Notes: generated by a model from the letters alone, not told the origin. A DNA stretch of 64,000 bases from Macrostomum hystrix (GCA_950097015.1 CATNEN010000007.1:3968001-4032000); one strand, 5' to 3'; counted from the first letter of the stretch, positions 1 through 8,600 are shown. Program-made: numbers and translations.

Positions 1-259
1 AAAAATATTGTTACACTTGACAAAATCCTTAAAGTCTAGACAAGAGTTGCATCAGACTCTTCAGTGGTGCTCATCAGTAGGACAGGTTTTGGTGTTGACA
101 TTGCTACTTGAAGTGGCGTCATTGTAATTGAATGTACCTGCCCATTGTTTACTTCTAGAGTCGAACAGTCGGTTCTAAAAGTCAAATATGGGGGATATTA
201 TTTAATCTAAAGAGTTTATTAACCGATTTATACAGCAGAAGCATTTATTTAATCAATAC

Positions 260-526
260 TTACATAGCTCCAGCTTGTCCTTCTTCTGAAATACAAGTTG
301 AAGTATTACGTCTAACACGTCGAATCATGATTACAATTAATCCTAAAGTTAGTAAAGTTATAGCTATCATCAAAAAGATAATTGCAAGCTTGATAGAGTC
401 AAGCGATTGCTGCACTAAAACTAAACCTCTAACAAGGTTGCCAATAGATAGACTATTTTGTTGTGTAATTCTAGCGTGGCTTGTCAATAAATTATTTAAA
501 ACTAAGCTTTGTGTTTGAGAAACCAT
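260..526 (-). CDS. small single-pass membrane protein, unknown function
   Basis: This 88-residue frame is the only sizeable one on the minus strand of the provirus. Residues about 1-46 are polar and amphipathic (repeated Leu/Val, Gln, Ser). They are followed by one strong hydrophobic segment (about 47-68, rich in Ile and Leu) and a basic stop-transfer stretch RRVRR, predicting a small type II or tail-anchored membrane protein. An AATAAA on the minus strand lies just after the stop, near 245-252. The final codons overlap a GTAAGT, so the frame could continue by splicing. I do not recognise a family. Its divergent position at the left end resembles accessory genes of small DNA viruses. Confidence 0.5.
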   Translation of the reverse strand: MVSQTQSLVLNNLLTSHARITQQNSLSIGNLVRGLVLVQQSLDSIKLAIIFLMIAITLLTLGLIVIMIRRVRRNTSTCISEEGQAGAM

Positions 527-1025
527 TTTGCTAAATTATCTAAAATTAAACCGAAACAACGCTCGTAATATCTTAACCTAGCTATGTATATCTAAAGGGG
601 GACTAAAGCCAATCTGTTTACTATAAACGTACCGACTTAAAACTGAAATCGAAAAAACTCGTATAATTTAAAATTATGTTTTCGACTAGTATATCAAACA
701 TTTTATCGTCAACAACTATATGCTTAATCAGTATGCTTCAGTTCATTATAAAAATTAATTTAGTAAACTAAGATCTAAGTTCTCCCTCCCACACACCGTT
801 CTCGCTAACTTAGTAAAATATCATGTTACTGAAAACCCACAAGCTTCTTTTAAGGCAGTACGTGTATTTAATTAACCCTTCAAAGTCAAGAAAATCTAGC
901 TACAAAGATTTATACTATTCAAATTTTTCACTTGTGATGTTTACCGAATGATGAAATTCAATAATTAAAGCTCTATACCTATGCAATCAAATCTTATCAT
1001 TGCTACGTGCCGTCAAAATTACTTT
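527..1025. other. AT-rich non-coding stretch between divergent genes
   Basis: No open frame of note on either strand. The stretch separates the minus-strand membrane protein from the duplicated region before the first + strand promoter and probably holds divergent control elements. A TATA-like AGATATACATA lies near 583-595 in the minus orientation, suitably placed for the leftward gene. Confidence 0.4.
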
Positions 1026-1216
1026 CAACTGTTGACTCAAATTACATTTTAACCTATAGCAAATTAAATTAGTTTCCACATAAAAAGCTTCGTGCAGTTG
1101 CTATCAATAGATGAGCTTCAACAATTGACTATAATTTCCTTAATGACTTTGACTTGTAAACAAATTAGTTTAATTTCTATCATAAAAGCATCGTGCAGTT
1201 ACTATCAGCAGGTGAT
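1026..1216 (+). repeat. two imperfect ~95-bp tandem copies upstream of the early promoter
   Basis: Copy 1 (about 1026-1117) and copy 2 (about 1118-1216) share an order of short blocks: CAAC..TTGACT, AAATTAGTTT, then TAAAA-GC-TCGTGCAGTT-CTATCA. The clearest pair is CGTGCAGTTGCTATCA (1091) against CGTGCAGTTACTATCA (1192). The duplication ends about 20 bp before a TATA box, so an enhancer or control-region role is plausible, though an origin-related role cannot be excluded. Confidence 0.65.
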
Positions 1217-1234
1217 TCGTGTTCGATTCGCTTC

Positions 1235-1242
1235 TATAAATA
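1235..1242 (+). promoter_or_regulatory. TATA box (TATAAATA) of the first + strand gene
   Basis: A perfect TATAAATA lies 78 bp before the ATG at 1313. That would place a start near 1265 with a leader of about 45-50 nt. The ATG context has A at -3. It sits directly downstream of the duplicated block. Confidence 0.65.
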
Positions 1243-1312
1243 CAAGTTTCAAAATTTTGGTCTTTTCATAAGCTCCTCGGCTTTCTAATCACTACACCAG
1301 CTAGCAGCAAGA

Positions 1313-2639
1313 ATGTCTTACTACGCAGCCGAATCACTGCTAAAGCCTAACATGAGACCTATCTTCCACATTGGCGAGATTGAGTCGCCAGTCAACGGAT
1401 CGTGTCTGTTTCGATCGGTTGGTTGGAAGTCAGATCTTGCAGAGGCAAAGGGCTGGCGCCCGATCATCTTCCAGTCCGCCGGTCCAGTTGAGCTACTTCG
1501 AGGCATCACCGAGCGACCGGAATACGAGACAGCTAGCAAGTATGACTCACGCGATGTCATCGGCATAACGTTTAGAAAGGAGTGTTGTGATCAGGATTTA
1601 GTCGACTGCCTTCGGTGAGTATAATTATGTGTTTTACATTTCCTCATAAAGCTTGTATTTGTCAATAGTAACCTACCTCATAGTTCTTATAGCCAAATTA
1701 TAGAGTCTAAGCAACAAAACTAAGACACGAAATTAAATTATGCATTTAATGGTTTATTATGCATCCACTCTGAATGGAACTAGAGTTTGTTCTCCCTACA
1801 ACTAATATTTACCTTCAATTCAACCAGCATACAAGTGTACAGGTTATAATTTTGTAAATTGCTGCAGCTTTTTTATCTAGCGAATAATTTTTTCCTAAAC
1901 TCAAGCAACGTCTAACTTGGATTTTAATCCTCTCTTTTTATCCAGAGTTATCGAAAGAGGTCTCGAAGCTAAACTGCGTGAAATTGGCGATGCACGAACG
2001 CTAGTGCGACTAACGAAGACATTGTCAGATGAAGAGGTGCTGAATAATAGGCAGCAGCAGTGGATCACAATCAAGGCAGCATACCCGTGCGCCACCTTCA
2101 TGGTGAATGAAGCAAATCCTGACGGAGTCGAAGTTCCACTGGCCGACTTCAAGGGTTTGAGCGGAAAATATCTAGTCTCGCTTCAAGGAGTGAGTCTTTT
2201 CTCTCCGAAAGGTAGCATCACGTGGAGGTTAACCTTGTGTGTGCGTTCGATAATTTTGATTAAGGAGACTCGTCCGACTCCCGATAACAGCATGTTGAGT
2301 TTAGTGCATCAGCATATCAAGACTGCGATTGGTGAGCACAGAAGCTCTTCTTCATCCAGAGTCGCTTCACCAAACCCGGCCAACAAGCAGAAAGGCCACG
2401 TTCCCGCTCGAAGCCCATCACCAACCAAGAAGCCTGCTGCGAAGAAACGTTCCAAACCGGTTACCAGCCCCGCAATCAAGACAAATAAGCGATCAAAGAC
2501 GGCTACTGACAATATCGATTGGATTCAATCGCCACCAGCCAAGGCTTTGGTGAGTGCGCCGCAAGAAGGAAACCGAGTGGCGTCGAACTTAGACGACACC
2601 GACTCCGACTCTACTGATTCATTGTCTTCAGATGAGTAA
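1313..2639 (+). CDS. spliced nuclear protein with basic linker and acidic tail (exons 1313-1614, 1946-2639)
   Basis: Exon 1 (100 codons plus 2 nt) ends at a consensus donor GTGAGT (1615-1620), which overlaps an in-frame TGA that would end the unspliced frame. Exon 2 starts at 1946 after a pyrimidine-rich TTTTTATCCAG and the phase matches exactly, giving a protein of about 331 residues. The first ~210 residues look globular. Residues about 100-210 alternate short hydrophobic strands and could be an OB-like fold, but I cannot assign it. Then comes a Ser/Pro/Lys-rich linker with nuclear-localisation-like runs such as KKPAAKKR and a tail rich in Asp and Ser. A basic linker plus acidic tail resembles ssDNA-binding proteins; that is inference. 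Transcripts using the internal donor at 2550 would instead join the TBP-like exon. Confidence 0.7.
1615..1945 (+). other. viral intron 1 (331 bp)
   Basis: It begins GTGAGT and ends with a polypyrimidine tract and CAG. Interior composition is AT-rich with no coding signal. Removing it joins the two flanking frames without shifting phase (2 nt + 1 nt codon). Confidence 0.75.
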
Positions 2640-2813
2640 ATCATTATTGTGACTCTTTGCAGAATAACTTCATTATTTGTATTTTTATTATTTTACCATC
2701 CATACGCTCGTATAGGTCTTAATTATTTCGCACGCCACTCGGTTATTCCAATTTTTTTATTAGCCGATAAAACTGAAAGCCCATTTTCACAAGTCCTTCC
2801 TTACTGTTTCCAG
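2550..2813 (+). other. putative alternative viral intron (264 bp) leading to the TBP-like exon
   Basis: A consensus donor GTGAGT at 2550-2555 falls on a codon boundary of the preceding gene. A strong acceptor (CCTTCCTTACTGTTTCCAG, ending 2813) also falls on a codon boundary, exactly where TBP-fold similarity begins. The retained intron carries the stop at 2637-2639. The hydrophobic residues read from the ATG at 2649 would then be intron translation. Other GTGAG sites (2190, phase 0; 2332, phase 1) are alternatives. Confidence 0.55.
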
Positions 2814-3374
2814 CGGCTTGTTCTCCTAATATTTAGCGCCAGTCTTCTAAATCCTAGCCAATGTGAGAATTTCGATTTGAAGCTAATCGAGTTAATTTTA
2901 CAATCAAAAGGTTGTGCTTGCAAATTATTTCGAAACAGACCAACTATGCTAAAGACGTGCTTTTCCAATCTAACTGTTCAGTTTTATCCGAGTGGCAAAA
3001 TTTCAATATTTGGTTGCTTGTCAAATTGGCAATTAATTTGTGCTTTACGCTTTATTAATGATAACCTTTACGCAATAGATTTCGACTCAATCAGACTTCA
3101 AACCAGTACCTATGTAGGTTTTATTGATGATTTTTATTGGCCAAATAACTGTTTTCAGCTGCTAAAATCAATGATCGGTCATCACTCAAACTATAAAATA
3201 TCATACGATGTTGAAAACTTTCCTCAAGCAGTTTCAATTCGATCAATTTCTAATCCTAGGCTTTTTTGTAACATATTTTTTTCAAAAAAATTTGTCATTA
3301 TGGGTGTACGAGGAGAAAAAGATTTGCAATTCGTGCTCAGTCTTCTTAAACACGCGCTGCAATCAATCTGTTAA
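2814..3374 (+). CDS. TATA-binding-protein-like domain (3' exon of the spliced gene)
   Basis: This frame shows the two-fold pattern of the TBP saddle. The first half has a hydrophobic strand, then NFDLKLIEL (compare the LDLKKIAL region of cellular TBP), then TVQFYPSGKISIFGC (the FSSGK..CTG strand-turn-strand) and a helix with Ala. The second half repeats it: NPRLFCNIFFSKKFVIMG followed by a helix ending LLKHAL, aligning with the KPR..LIF.SGK...TG and YPIL part of TBP. The domain is about 186 residues, the length of a TBP core. The DNA-intercalating Phe pairs are only partly conserved, so DNA binding may differ. No suitable ATG precedes the domain in frame except 2649, which adds about 55 unrelated hydrophobic residues. 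I favour splicing from the donor at 2550. AATAAA follows at 3386. Confidence 0.7.
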   Translation, partial: RLVLLIFSASLLNPSQCENFDLKLIELILQSKGCACKLFRNRPTMLKTCFSNLTVQFYPSGKISIFGCLSNWQLICALRFINDNLYAIDFDSIRLQTSTYVGFIDDFYWPNNCFQLLKSMIGHHSNYKISYDVENFPQAVSIRSISNPRLFCNIFFSKKFVIMGVRGEKDLQFVLSLLKHALQSIC

Positions 3375-3385
3375 TCTGTTAATCA

Positions 3386-3391
3386 AATAAA
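3386..3391 (+). terminator. poly(A) signal AATAAA after the TBP-like exon
   Basis: AATAAA lies 12 nt after the stop of the TBP-like frame and before the T-rich stretch near 3457. It would end the early left-hand transcripts. Confidence 0.55.
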
Positions 3392-3569
3392 CCCTTTAAA
3401 CCAACAATATTTCTTTCATTTAAAAACAAAGTATCTATTATCCTTCCTCTCGTTTTTTTTTTTAAAAAACTTTTATACCTAGTTTGTAAAACAATTACAC
3501 ATTTCAATTTTTTTTCTATTCACTCATTAACTATTAACCTACTCATTTAATTACAGCCATAATGATCAA

Positions 3570-6500
3570 ATGCCTCGAGCAAGGTGCAATGTTTGCCAAC
3601 GCGTTTTCAGCGGTCAGGCGGAACTGCATGCACACTCGCATGGCGAGTGCTTTGCGCCTGAAAACCTGCTCTCTGCACCCATTAACCGTCTGACTAACAA
3701 TCCTCCCAATGATTGGTCTGTTGTGCTACGCGAATCAAGCCACAAGGGACGTGTCAACTTTGTCGAATTCAGACCACAGCAACAACAGCGACTGCCTAGC
3801 GAACTGATTGCCAATCTTCGAGAACCGATATACAACCTCTTTGAAAAGATTGGTTCAGCCGGTCTAATGCTGCGAACCTGTGTCCATCTGAAAGTGAAGT
3901 TATCTCGTCCAAAGTCAGAAGATGGTGAGAGTATCGAAACAATTTCTGCCTACTTTAACACCAATATGGCAACAATAACATTTGACGAGACGACAATAGC
4001 AAATAGTGACTTGACTCTATCACCAGACGCATTCAATGACTGGTTTTCGCGCGTAATCTCCACTCTAGTAACAAAAATTGACAACTTCCAAACACGCGGT
4101 AGTAACTGGCAATTTGAGCACATTGAACAACTTGATCTAATGCTATGCATTTACCGCAAATCCAGAGCTCGATTAATCAATTCAACCGAGCTTGGAGGTG
4201 GCGGAGGAGCCGGCGGGGGGCCCGCCGCGAGGGCGGCGGGCGGGCGGGCGGGCGGGCGCGCGCGTGGCGACCCGTTCCGAACCGAACCGACCCGATCCGA
4301 CCCGAAACGACAAGCCTTCAAGGTACCGATTTCTATTGACCGAAAGACTGGTGCAGTCTTGTACTTGAAGCCGCACAGAGCTAATCAGTTGGATTGTTTT
4401 CGTTGGGCTATTATCGCGAGTGTGTTTCATCCTTACACAACGAACCCAAGTAAAAAGTCGAGCTATGCGCAGTGGCAGGGAGAGTTCAACTTTGGCCGAT
4501 TCGCAAATGGACCAGCTAGGCATTCCAAATCATCGTATAGAAAGTTTTGCCGCAAGAATCCTAAGCTTAGTCTCCGTGTCTTTGTCTGGAATCATGAAGA
4601 AAAGACTAATACTCTCTTCTTTTCACATCGAAGCAACAGTGAAGGTGATAGGTATTTTGCCAATTGCTTGTTTGTACCGCGTTACGGACAATTTGCGTTT
4701 GGACATTACATGCCAGTCAAGAATTTGAATCGTTTAATGAGTACACGCAGCAAACAACGGAGGTTTTGTCCCGACTGCCTAGTTTCTTTTCCATGCATCA
4801 CTTCTTGGGATTATATTTTAAATGTGCATTCTTGTGTAAATAATAATAATGAAAAGTCCACTGCCATCGAAGAGTGGACTTCAGATGTTGTACCACAGAT
4901 TCGCGAGACAAAGTATAAGCCAGTAGAAAGAATGCCACGAGAAGAGGATGCGCACGTCAAATTCAAGAGTTTTGAAGCTCAGCTACCGTCACTGTATGTC
5001 ATGTATGCTGATATGGAGTGTCTTTGCGCGCCGCCAGACAAGCATCAGGCGGGTAATGTGCTTGAGGTGCATGAACCGATTTGTTTAGCCTATCGACTAG
5101 TAACTTGTCCAGAACTGAAATTGACGCCTCGCCTAAAGGCAGCTGTTGGCATGAGCAGAGAGAAACCGTGTGAGGTGATTTACACACCGCCAAATGGTGA
5201 GAATTGTGTTAGACAATTTTTGCGGCGACTTGAAACGATTGCTAGCGAAATTTGTCTACATACACAAAGTGAATCCTACACTCCACTTTTGCGCAAGTAT
5301 TTACATCTAAGCAAGTCCAAGGCAGAAATTGCAGCGTGTCAATTGTGCAAGAAATCATTTGAAGAGGATGAAAAGAAGGTACTTGATCATTGTCACTTGA
5401 CAGGTCTTCCACGTGGCGTGCTGTGTGTCTCTTGCAACAGGAAGTTGACTCTTAGGCGCTATCGTCTCATTGTTTATTTTCATAACTTAGCCTCGTATGA
5501 TGGCAAGTTTCTAGTGCGAGAAATTTATGAAGTTTTTTCTGGATCCAAGGTTCAACTTCATGTGCTACCGGAGAATCGCGAGCGATTCAAGACATTTTCA
5601 CTCAAGTTTCGTGTAAAGGCTGCTGATCAGACTCACAAGTTTGAAATTTGCTTCAAAGACACGTTTGCCTACTTGTCAACAAGCTTGTCAACATTGGCAG
5701 ATCGTCTTCTTCCAGAACAGCTGGTACACACACGAGAACTAATGAATGCATACCCGAGGTTGAAGTTTTCAACTCTTCGTCAAAAGGGTGTCTATCCCTA
5801 TTCGTTTCTAGACTGTGAGGAAAAGCTGGATAGTGTGACAAGTCTTCCACCCAAGGCATGCTTTTTCAACAAGCTTACGATGTCAGATTGTTTAGATGTG
5901 GACTATGAGCGAGCTCATGCAGCATGGTTCGAGTTTGACTGTAAAAACCTTAGAGATTATACAACCGCCTATCTTCAACTTGATGTTTTGCTCTTGTGCG
6001 ATGTCTTTGAAAACTTTCGTCAGACAGCACAGCGAGAGTATGGTCTTGATCCTAGTCACTTTTTGGGTGCTCCAATGTTTAGCTTGGTAGCATGTTTGCG
6101 ACAGATTGATCGACCGATTCAATTATTTACCGATGCTAGCATGTATGCTGAAGTTGAGCATTCGATTCGAGGCGGTTTCAGCTTTGGAACACGACACATA
6201 ACAACGGCAAACAATCCGTGTGTCGAAGAATGCAGAAGCATCTTAGATCAGACTGAAGCAGATTTTTCCAACATGCGACAGAATGCGCCTAGAGATACTT
6301 ATTTGGCTTACTTGGATGCTAACTCATTGTATTCGAGCTGCATGATTCAACCGCTGCCAGTTGGTGACTTTGCTTGGTTGTCACGTAGCGACTTGTCAGC
6401 GATTCCGTTTGACAGTCCTTCGGCAGACTATTTTGAGAATTCGACTGTAAAGAGCCGATTATTGAACTGGTTGGTAAACTATTGCAAAGAGGACCAAGGA

Positions 6501-7709
6501 GCCATGCTTACAGTTGATTTGTATTATCCGCATTTTCTACATGACAGTACTGCTGATTTGCCCCTAGCCATTGCACACGAAATGATTGCCGAAGAGCGAC
6601 TAACAGATCAGATGAAGGCAGACTGGTTTAGTCTTCAACGTGAACTTAATCCTGAGCGATATAAGAATGCAACATGCTATGAGGACGTAAAACCATTCAA
6701 GAGCCCTACGCGAAAGTTGATTGGATCAGTGCAGCACAAGTTGAACTATGTTGTCCACCATCGAGCTCTTAGATTTTACCTAGAGTTAGGTATGCGCGTG
6801 ACGCGTGTTCATCGTGTGATTCGCTTTACCGAGCTGGCCATTTTAAAAACCTACATTGAGCGCAATATTGATCAACGAAAAGCAGCTAAGACAGAGTTTG
6901 AGAGAGAGTTTTTCAAGCTGCTAAATAATGCTCTCTTTGGCAAGTTTCTGCAACGAGTTCGCGATCGTCTCATTTACAGAATGTGTTCACTTGCAGAACG
7001 GTTTGAGTGCTATATTGGAAGCGCCAACTTTCTGGATGCTATTGTTTATACAGAAAGCCTTGCTGGAGTCTCCCTTGCATCAAAGCGTGTAATGTTGGAC
7101 AAGCCAATTATTATAGGAGCTGCAATTTTGGACATTGCAAAAACTCTAGTTTATGAGTTTTTTTACAACCATGTTCAATCGCATCGATCACTAGCCAGTG
7201 CGCGCGTTCTCGGCGGTGATACGGATAGTCTAATGTTAGCACTTGTAATGCGACGAAACAATGAGACACCGTACGAGACGCTGTTTAAAGACTTGGCTGA
7301 ACAAGGTCTCTTGGATACTAGCAACTATCCACCATCGCATCCGTTATACTCTACAGTCAACAAGGGTAGACTGCTAGCCTGGAAGGATGAGTTCAAGGGA
7401 CGTGTGCCTTTGGAGCTAGCTTTTCTTCGACCAAAGAACTATTCCTTCTTGGTTACTGGCGAGAGTATTACACAAATTTCGCGATGTAAGGGTGTCTGCA
7501 AAACTGTTGCTCAAAACATTCGCCACACAGATTATCTAAGAGTTCTACACAAGCGCCAAGTCATGTTTGCACGAATGCAAAGCATCAGATCCCGCAAACA
7601 ACGCGTGTTTCTACTGCAGCAACGCAAATTGGCCTTGAGTTTTTTTGATACTAAGCGCGCGTGGATTAACGACTATAGTTCGCTGCCATTTGGTCATTGG
7701 CGTTTGTAA
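3570..7709 (+). CDS. polB: protein-primed family B DNA polymerase (Polinton type)
   Basis: The protein has 1379 residues. An N-terminal Cys/His cluster (C6, C9, H22/H24, C27) and a second one (about 400-423, CPDC...HSC) look zinc-binding. The 3'-5' exonuclease has ExoI YADMEC (D481, E483), ExoII HNLASYDGKF (D644) and ExoIII YLQLDVLLL (D805). Between ExoI and ExoII (about 590-622) is a CxxC-DHCHLTG-RGVLC-CN block, as in recombination endonuclease VII-type HNH folds. Polymerase motifs follow: A YLDANSLY (D916), B KLLNNALFGK (K1116), C GGDTDS (D1217, D1219) and RPKNYSF (K1289). All catalytic residues are present. An AG acceptor (TTTAATTACAG, ending 3556) precedes the ATG, and an upstream out-of-frame ATG at 3562 opens a 44-codon frame. 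Residues about 208-247 are a GC-rich insertion. Confidence 0.95.
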   Translation: MPRARCNVCQRVFSGQAELHAHSHGECFAPENLLSAPINRLTNNPPNDWSVVLRESSHKGRVNFVEFRPQQQQRLPSELIANLREPIYNLFEKIGSAGLMLRTCVHLKVKLSRPKSEDGESIETISAYFNTNMATITFDETTIANSDLTLSPDAFNDWFSRVISTLVTKIDNFQTRGSNWQFEHIEQLDLMLCIYRKSRARLINSTELGGGGGAGGGPAARAAGGRAGGRARGDPFRTEPTRSDPKRQAFKVPISIDRKTGAVLYLKPHRANQLDCFRWAIIASVFHPYTTNPSKKSSYAQWQGEFNFGRFANGPARHSKSSYRKFCRKNPKLSLRVFVWNHEEKTNTLFFSHRSNSEGDRYFANCLFVPRYGQFAFGHYMPVKNLNRLMSTRSKQRRFCPDCLVSFPCITSWDYILNVHSCVNNNNEKSTAIEEWTSDVVPQIRETKYKPVERMPREEDAHVKFKSFEAQLPSLYVMYADMECLCAPPDKHQAGNVLEVHEPICLAYRLVTCPELKLTPRLKAAVGMSREKPCEVIYTPPNGENCVRQFLRRLETIASEICLHTQSESYTPLLRKYLHLSKSKAEIAACQLCKKSFEEDEKKVLDHCHLTGLPRGVLCVSCNRKLTLRRYRLIVYFHNLASYDGKFLVREIYEVFSGSKVQLHVLPENRERFKTFSLKFRVKAADQTHKFEICFKDTFAYLSTSLSTLADRLLPEQLVHTRELMNAYPRLKFSTLRQKGVYPYSFLDCEEKLDSVTSLPPKACFFNKLTMSDCLDVDYERAHAAWFEFDCKNLRDYTTAYLQLDVLLLCDVFENFRQTAQREYGLDPSHFLGAPMFSLVACLRQIDRPIQLFTDASMYAEVEHSIRGGFSFGTRHITTANNPCVEECRSILDQTEADFSNMRQNAPRDTYLAYLDANSLYSSCMIQPLPVGDFAWLSRSDLSAIPFDSPSADYFENSTVKSRLLNWLVNYCKEDQGAMLTVDLYYPHFLHDSTADLPLAIAHEMIAEERLTDQMKADWFSLQRELNPERYKNATCYEDVKPFKSPTRKLIGSVQHKLNYVVHHRALRFYLELGMRVTRVHRVIRFTELAILKTYIERNIDQRKAAKTEFEREFFKLLNNALFGKFLQRVRDRLIYRMCSLAERFECYIGSANFLDAIVYTESLAGVSLASKRVMLDKPIIIGAAILDIAKTLVYEFFYNHVQSHRSLASARVLGGDTDSLMLALVMRRNNETPYETLFKDLAEQGLLDTSNYPPSHPLYSTVNKGRLLAWKDEFKGRVPLELAFLRPKNYSFLVTGESITQISRCKGVCKTVAQNIRHTDYLRVLHKRQVMFARMQSIRSRKQRVFLLQQRKLALSFFDTKRAWINDYSSLPFGHWRL
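4190..4312 (+). repeat. GC-rich low-complexity insertion inside PolB
   Basis: About 120 bp of almost pure G+C, including a GGGC run and CCGAACCGA/CCGATCCGA-type repeats, interrupt an otherwise AT-leaning gene without breaking the frame. It encodes a Gly/Ala/Arg run and then Arg/Asp/Pro/Thr-rich residues. It lies between the N-terminal region and the exonuclease domain, where a flexible linker would be tolerated. Confidence 0.8.
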
Positions 7710-8049
7710 TTATATTGATTGCTGTAATTACATCACCCAATGTTGACTTTCGCTTTAATCATATCAAATGATTTTTCCTTTTTGTGATTTGTATTTCATT
7801 CTTGTCAATATAGACATTGATCAAATTATGATTACATTTGAATGTTGTAATTATATTGGTGACATTATAAGTATTTATATAATCCAAGTTTGTGTATTTA
7901 TCTTTAGTTAATTTTTGTAGTACTTAGCTTAGGTATATCACAATCACTAGCAAGTTTTTGGAGATAATAAATAGATTATAATCAGGATTTAGTTATACTA
8001 CTTTGTAAAACGCTAACAACCATTTTCCCCTCAGCTCTAAAGTTCTGCA
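7710..8049 (+). other. AT-rich PolB-dUTPase spacer with poly(A) and acceptor signals
   Basis: No gene is seen. It holds a TATAAG (7866), TATATAA (7876), AATAAA (7966-7971, likely the PolB poly(A) signal) and a good acceptor ATTTTCCCCTCAG 15 nt before the dUTPase ATG. Confidence 0.5.
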
Positions 8050-8508
8050 ATGGCAACTGATAGCAACGTCCTGCGTGTGAGGCTTCTTCTGCCAACAGCT
8101 AATGTTCCAGTTCGCAAAACTGAAGGCTCAGTTGGCTATGATCTGACTGCTGCTGTCGAGGGAAGTGTTGGAGGCTACGATCGCCTAACGATTCGAACAG
8201 GCGTATCGATTCAAGTACCAAAGGACACCTACGGGAGAATCGCTACGCGCTCCAGCCTCAGCACAAGAGGCATCACTGTTGAAGGTGGTGTAGTTGATCC
8301 GGATTACACGGGCGAAATAATGGTTGTGTTGTACAATCACAGTCCAAATGACTTTAATTTTTACCCCGGACTGCGCATTGCTCAACTAATTTTAGAGAAA
8401 GCAAGCATTGTACCTGTTTTAGTTTTAGAGGATGAGTCAGTCTGTCACATGACTGAACCGTCACTCAAGCGCAAGTATGGTGGGTTTGGTAGCACTGACA
8501 ACTTTTAG
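8050..8508 (+). CDS. dut: dUTP diphosphatase (trimeric dUTPase)
   Basis: It converts dUTP to dUMP, keeping uracil out of DNA made by the element's polymerase. The 152 residues carry the five family motifs in order: I GSVGYDLTAA (27-35), II GRIATRSSLSTRG (62-74), III GGVVDPDYTGE with catalytic Asp83 (79-89), IV PGLRIAQLI (106-114) and V YGGFGSTD (143-150). Length and motif order match the homotrimeric eukaryotic/viral class. An acceptor-like CCCCTCAG just upstream suggests a spliced 5' leader. No TATAAG box sits at -42 as in the late genes, which fits early expression. Confidence 0.95.
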   Translation: MATDSNVLRVRLLLPTANVPVRKTEGSVGYDLTAAVEGSVGGYDRLTIRTGVSIQVPKDTYGRIATRSSLSTRGITVEGGVVDPDYTGEIMVVLYNHSPNDFNFYPGLRIAQLILEKASIVPVLVLEDESVCHMTEPSLKRKYGGFGSTDNF

Positions 8509-8600
8509 CGCTGCGAATAATGACACTAATCATATTTTTGTCTCCAATTATTATATTCTTGATGTTAATCTTGTTCTTTTTCTTGTTTTTGTTAATACAC

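Noticed and set aside
8-26. Match of ATTGTTACACTTGACAAAAT to the reverse complement of 15932-15954 as a terminal inverted repeat
   Set aside because: About 19 aligned bases with one mismatch and a 4-bp gap, and no extension outward; too weak to call the terminus. An alignment of the full flanks would settle it.
2661-2663. Alternative acceptor TTTGCAG (2662) joining exon 1 to the TBP frame
   Set aside because: Phase fits (2 + 1 nt) but the result keeps the same hydrophobic stretch and lacks a strong pyrimidine tract; the 2550/2813 pair is better.
2649-2813. ATG at 2649 as start of the TBP-like protein
   Set aside because: It would add about 55 hydrophobic residues with no similarity; the acceptor at 2813 coincides with the domain start, so this part is better explained as intron. 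Not fully excluded.
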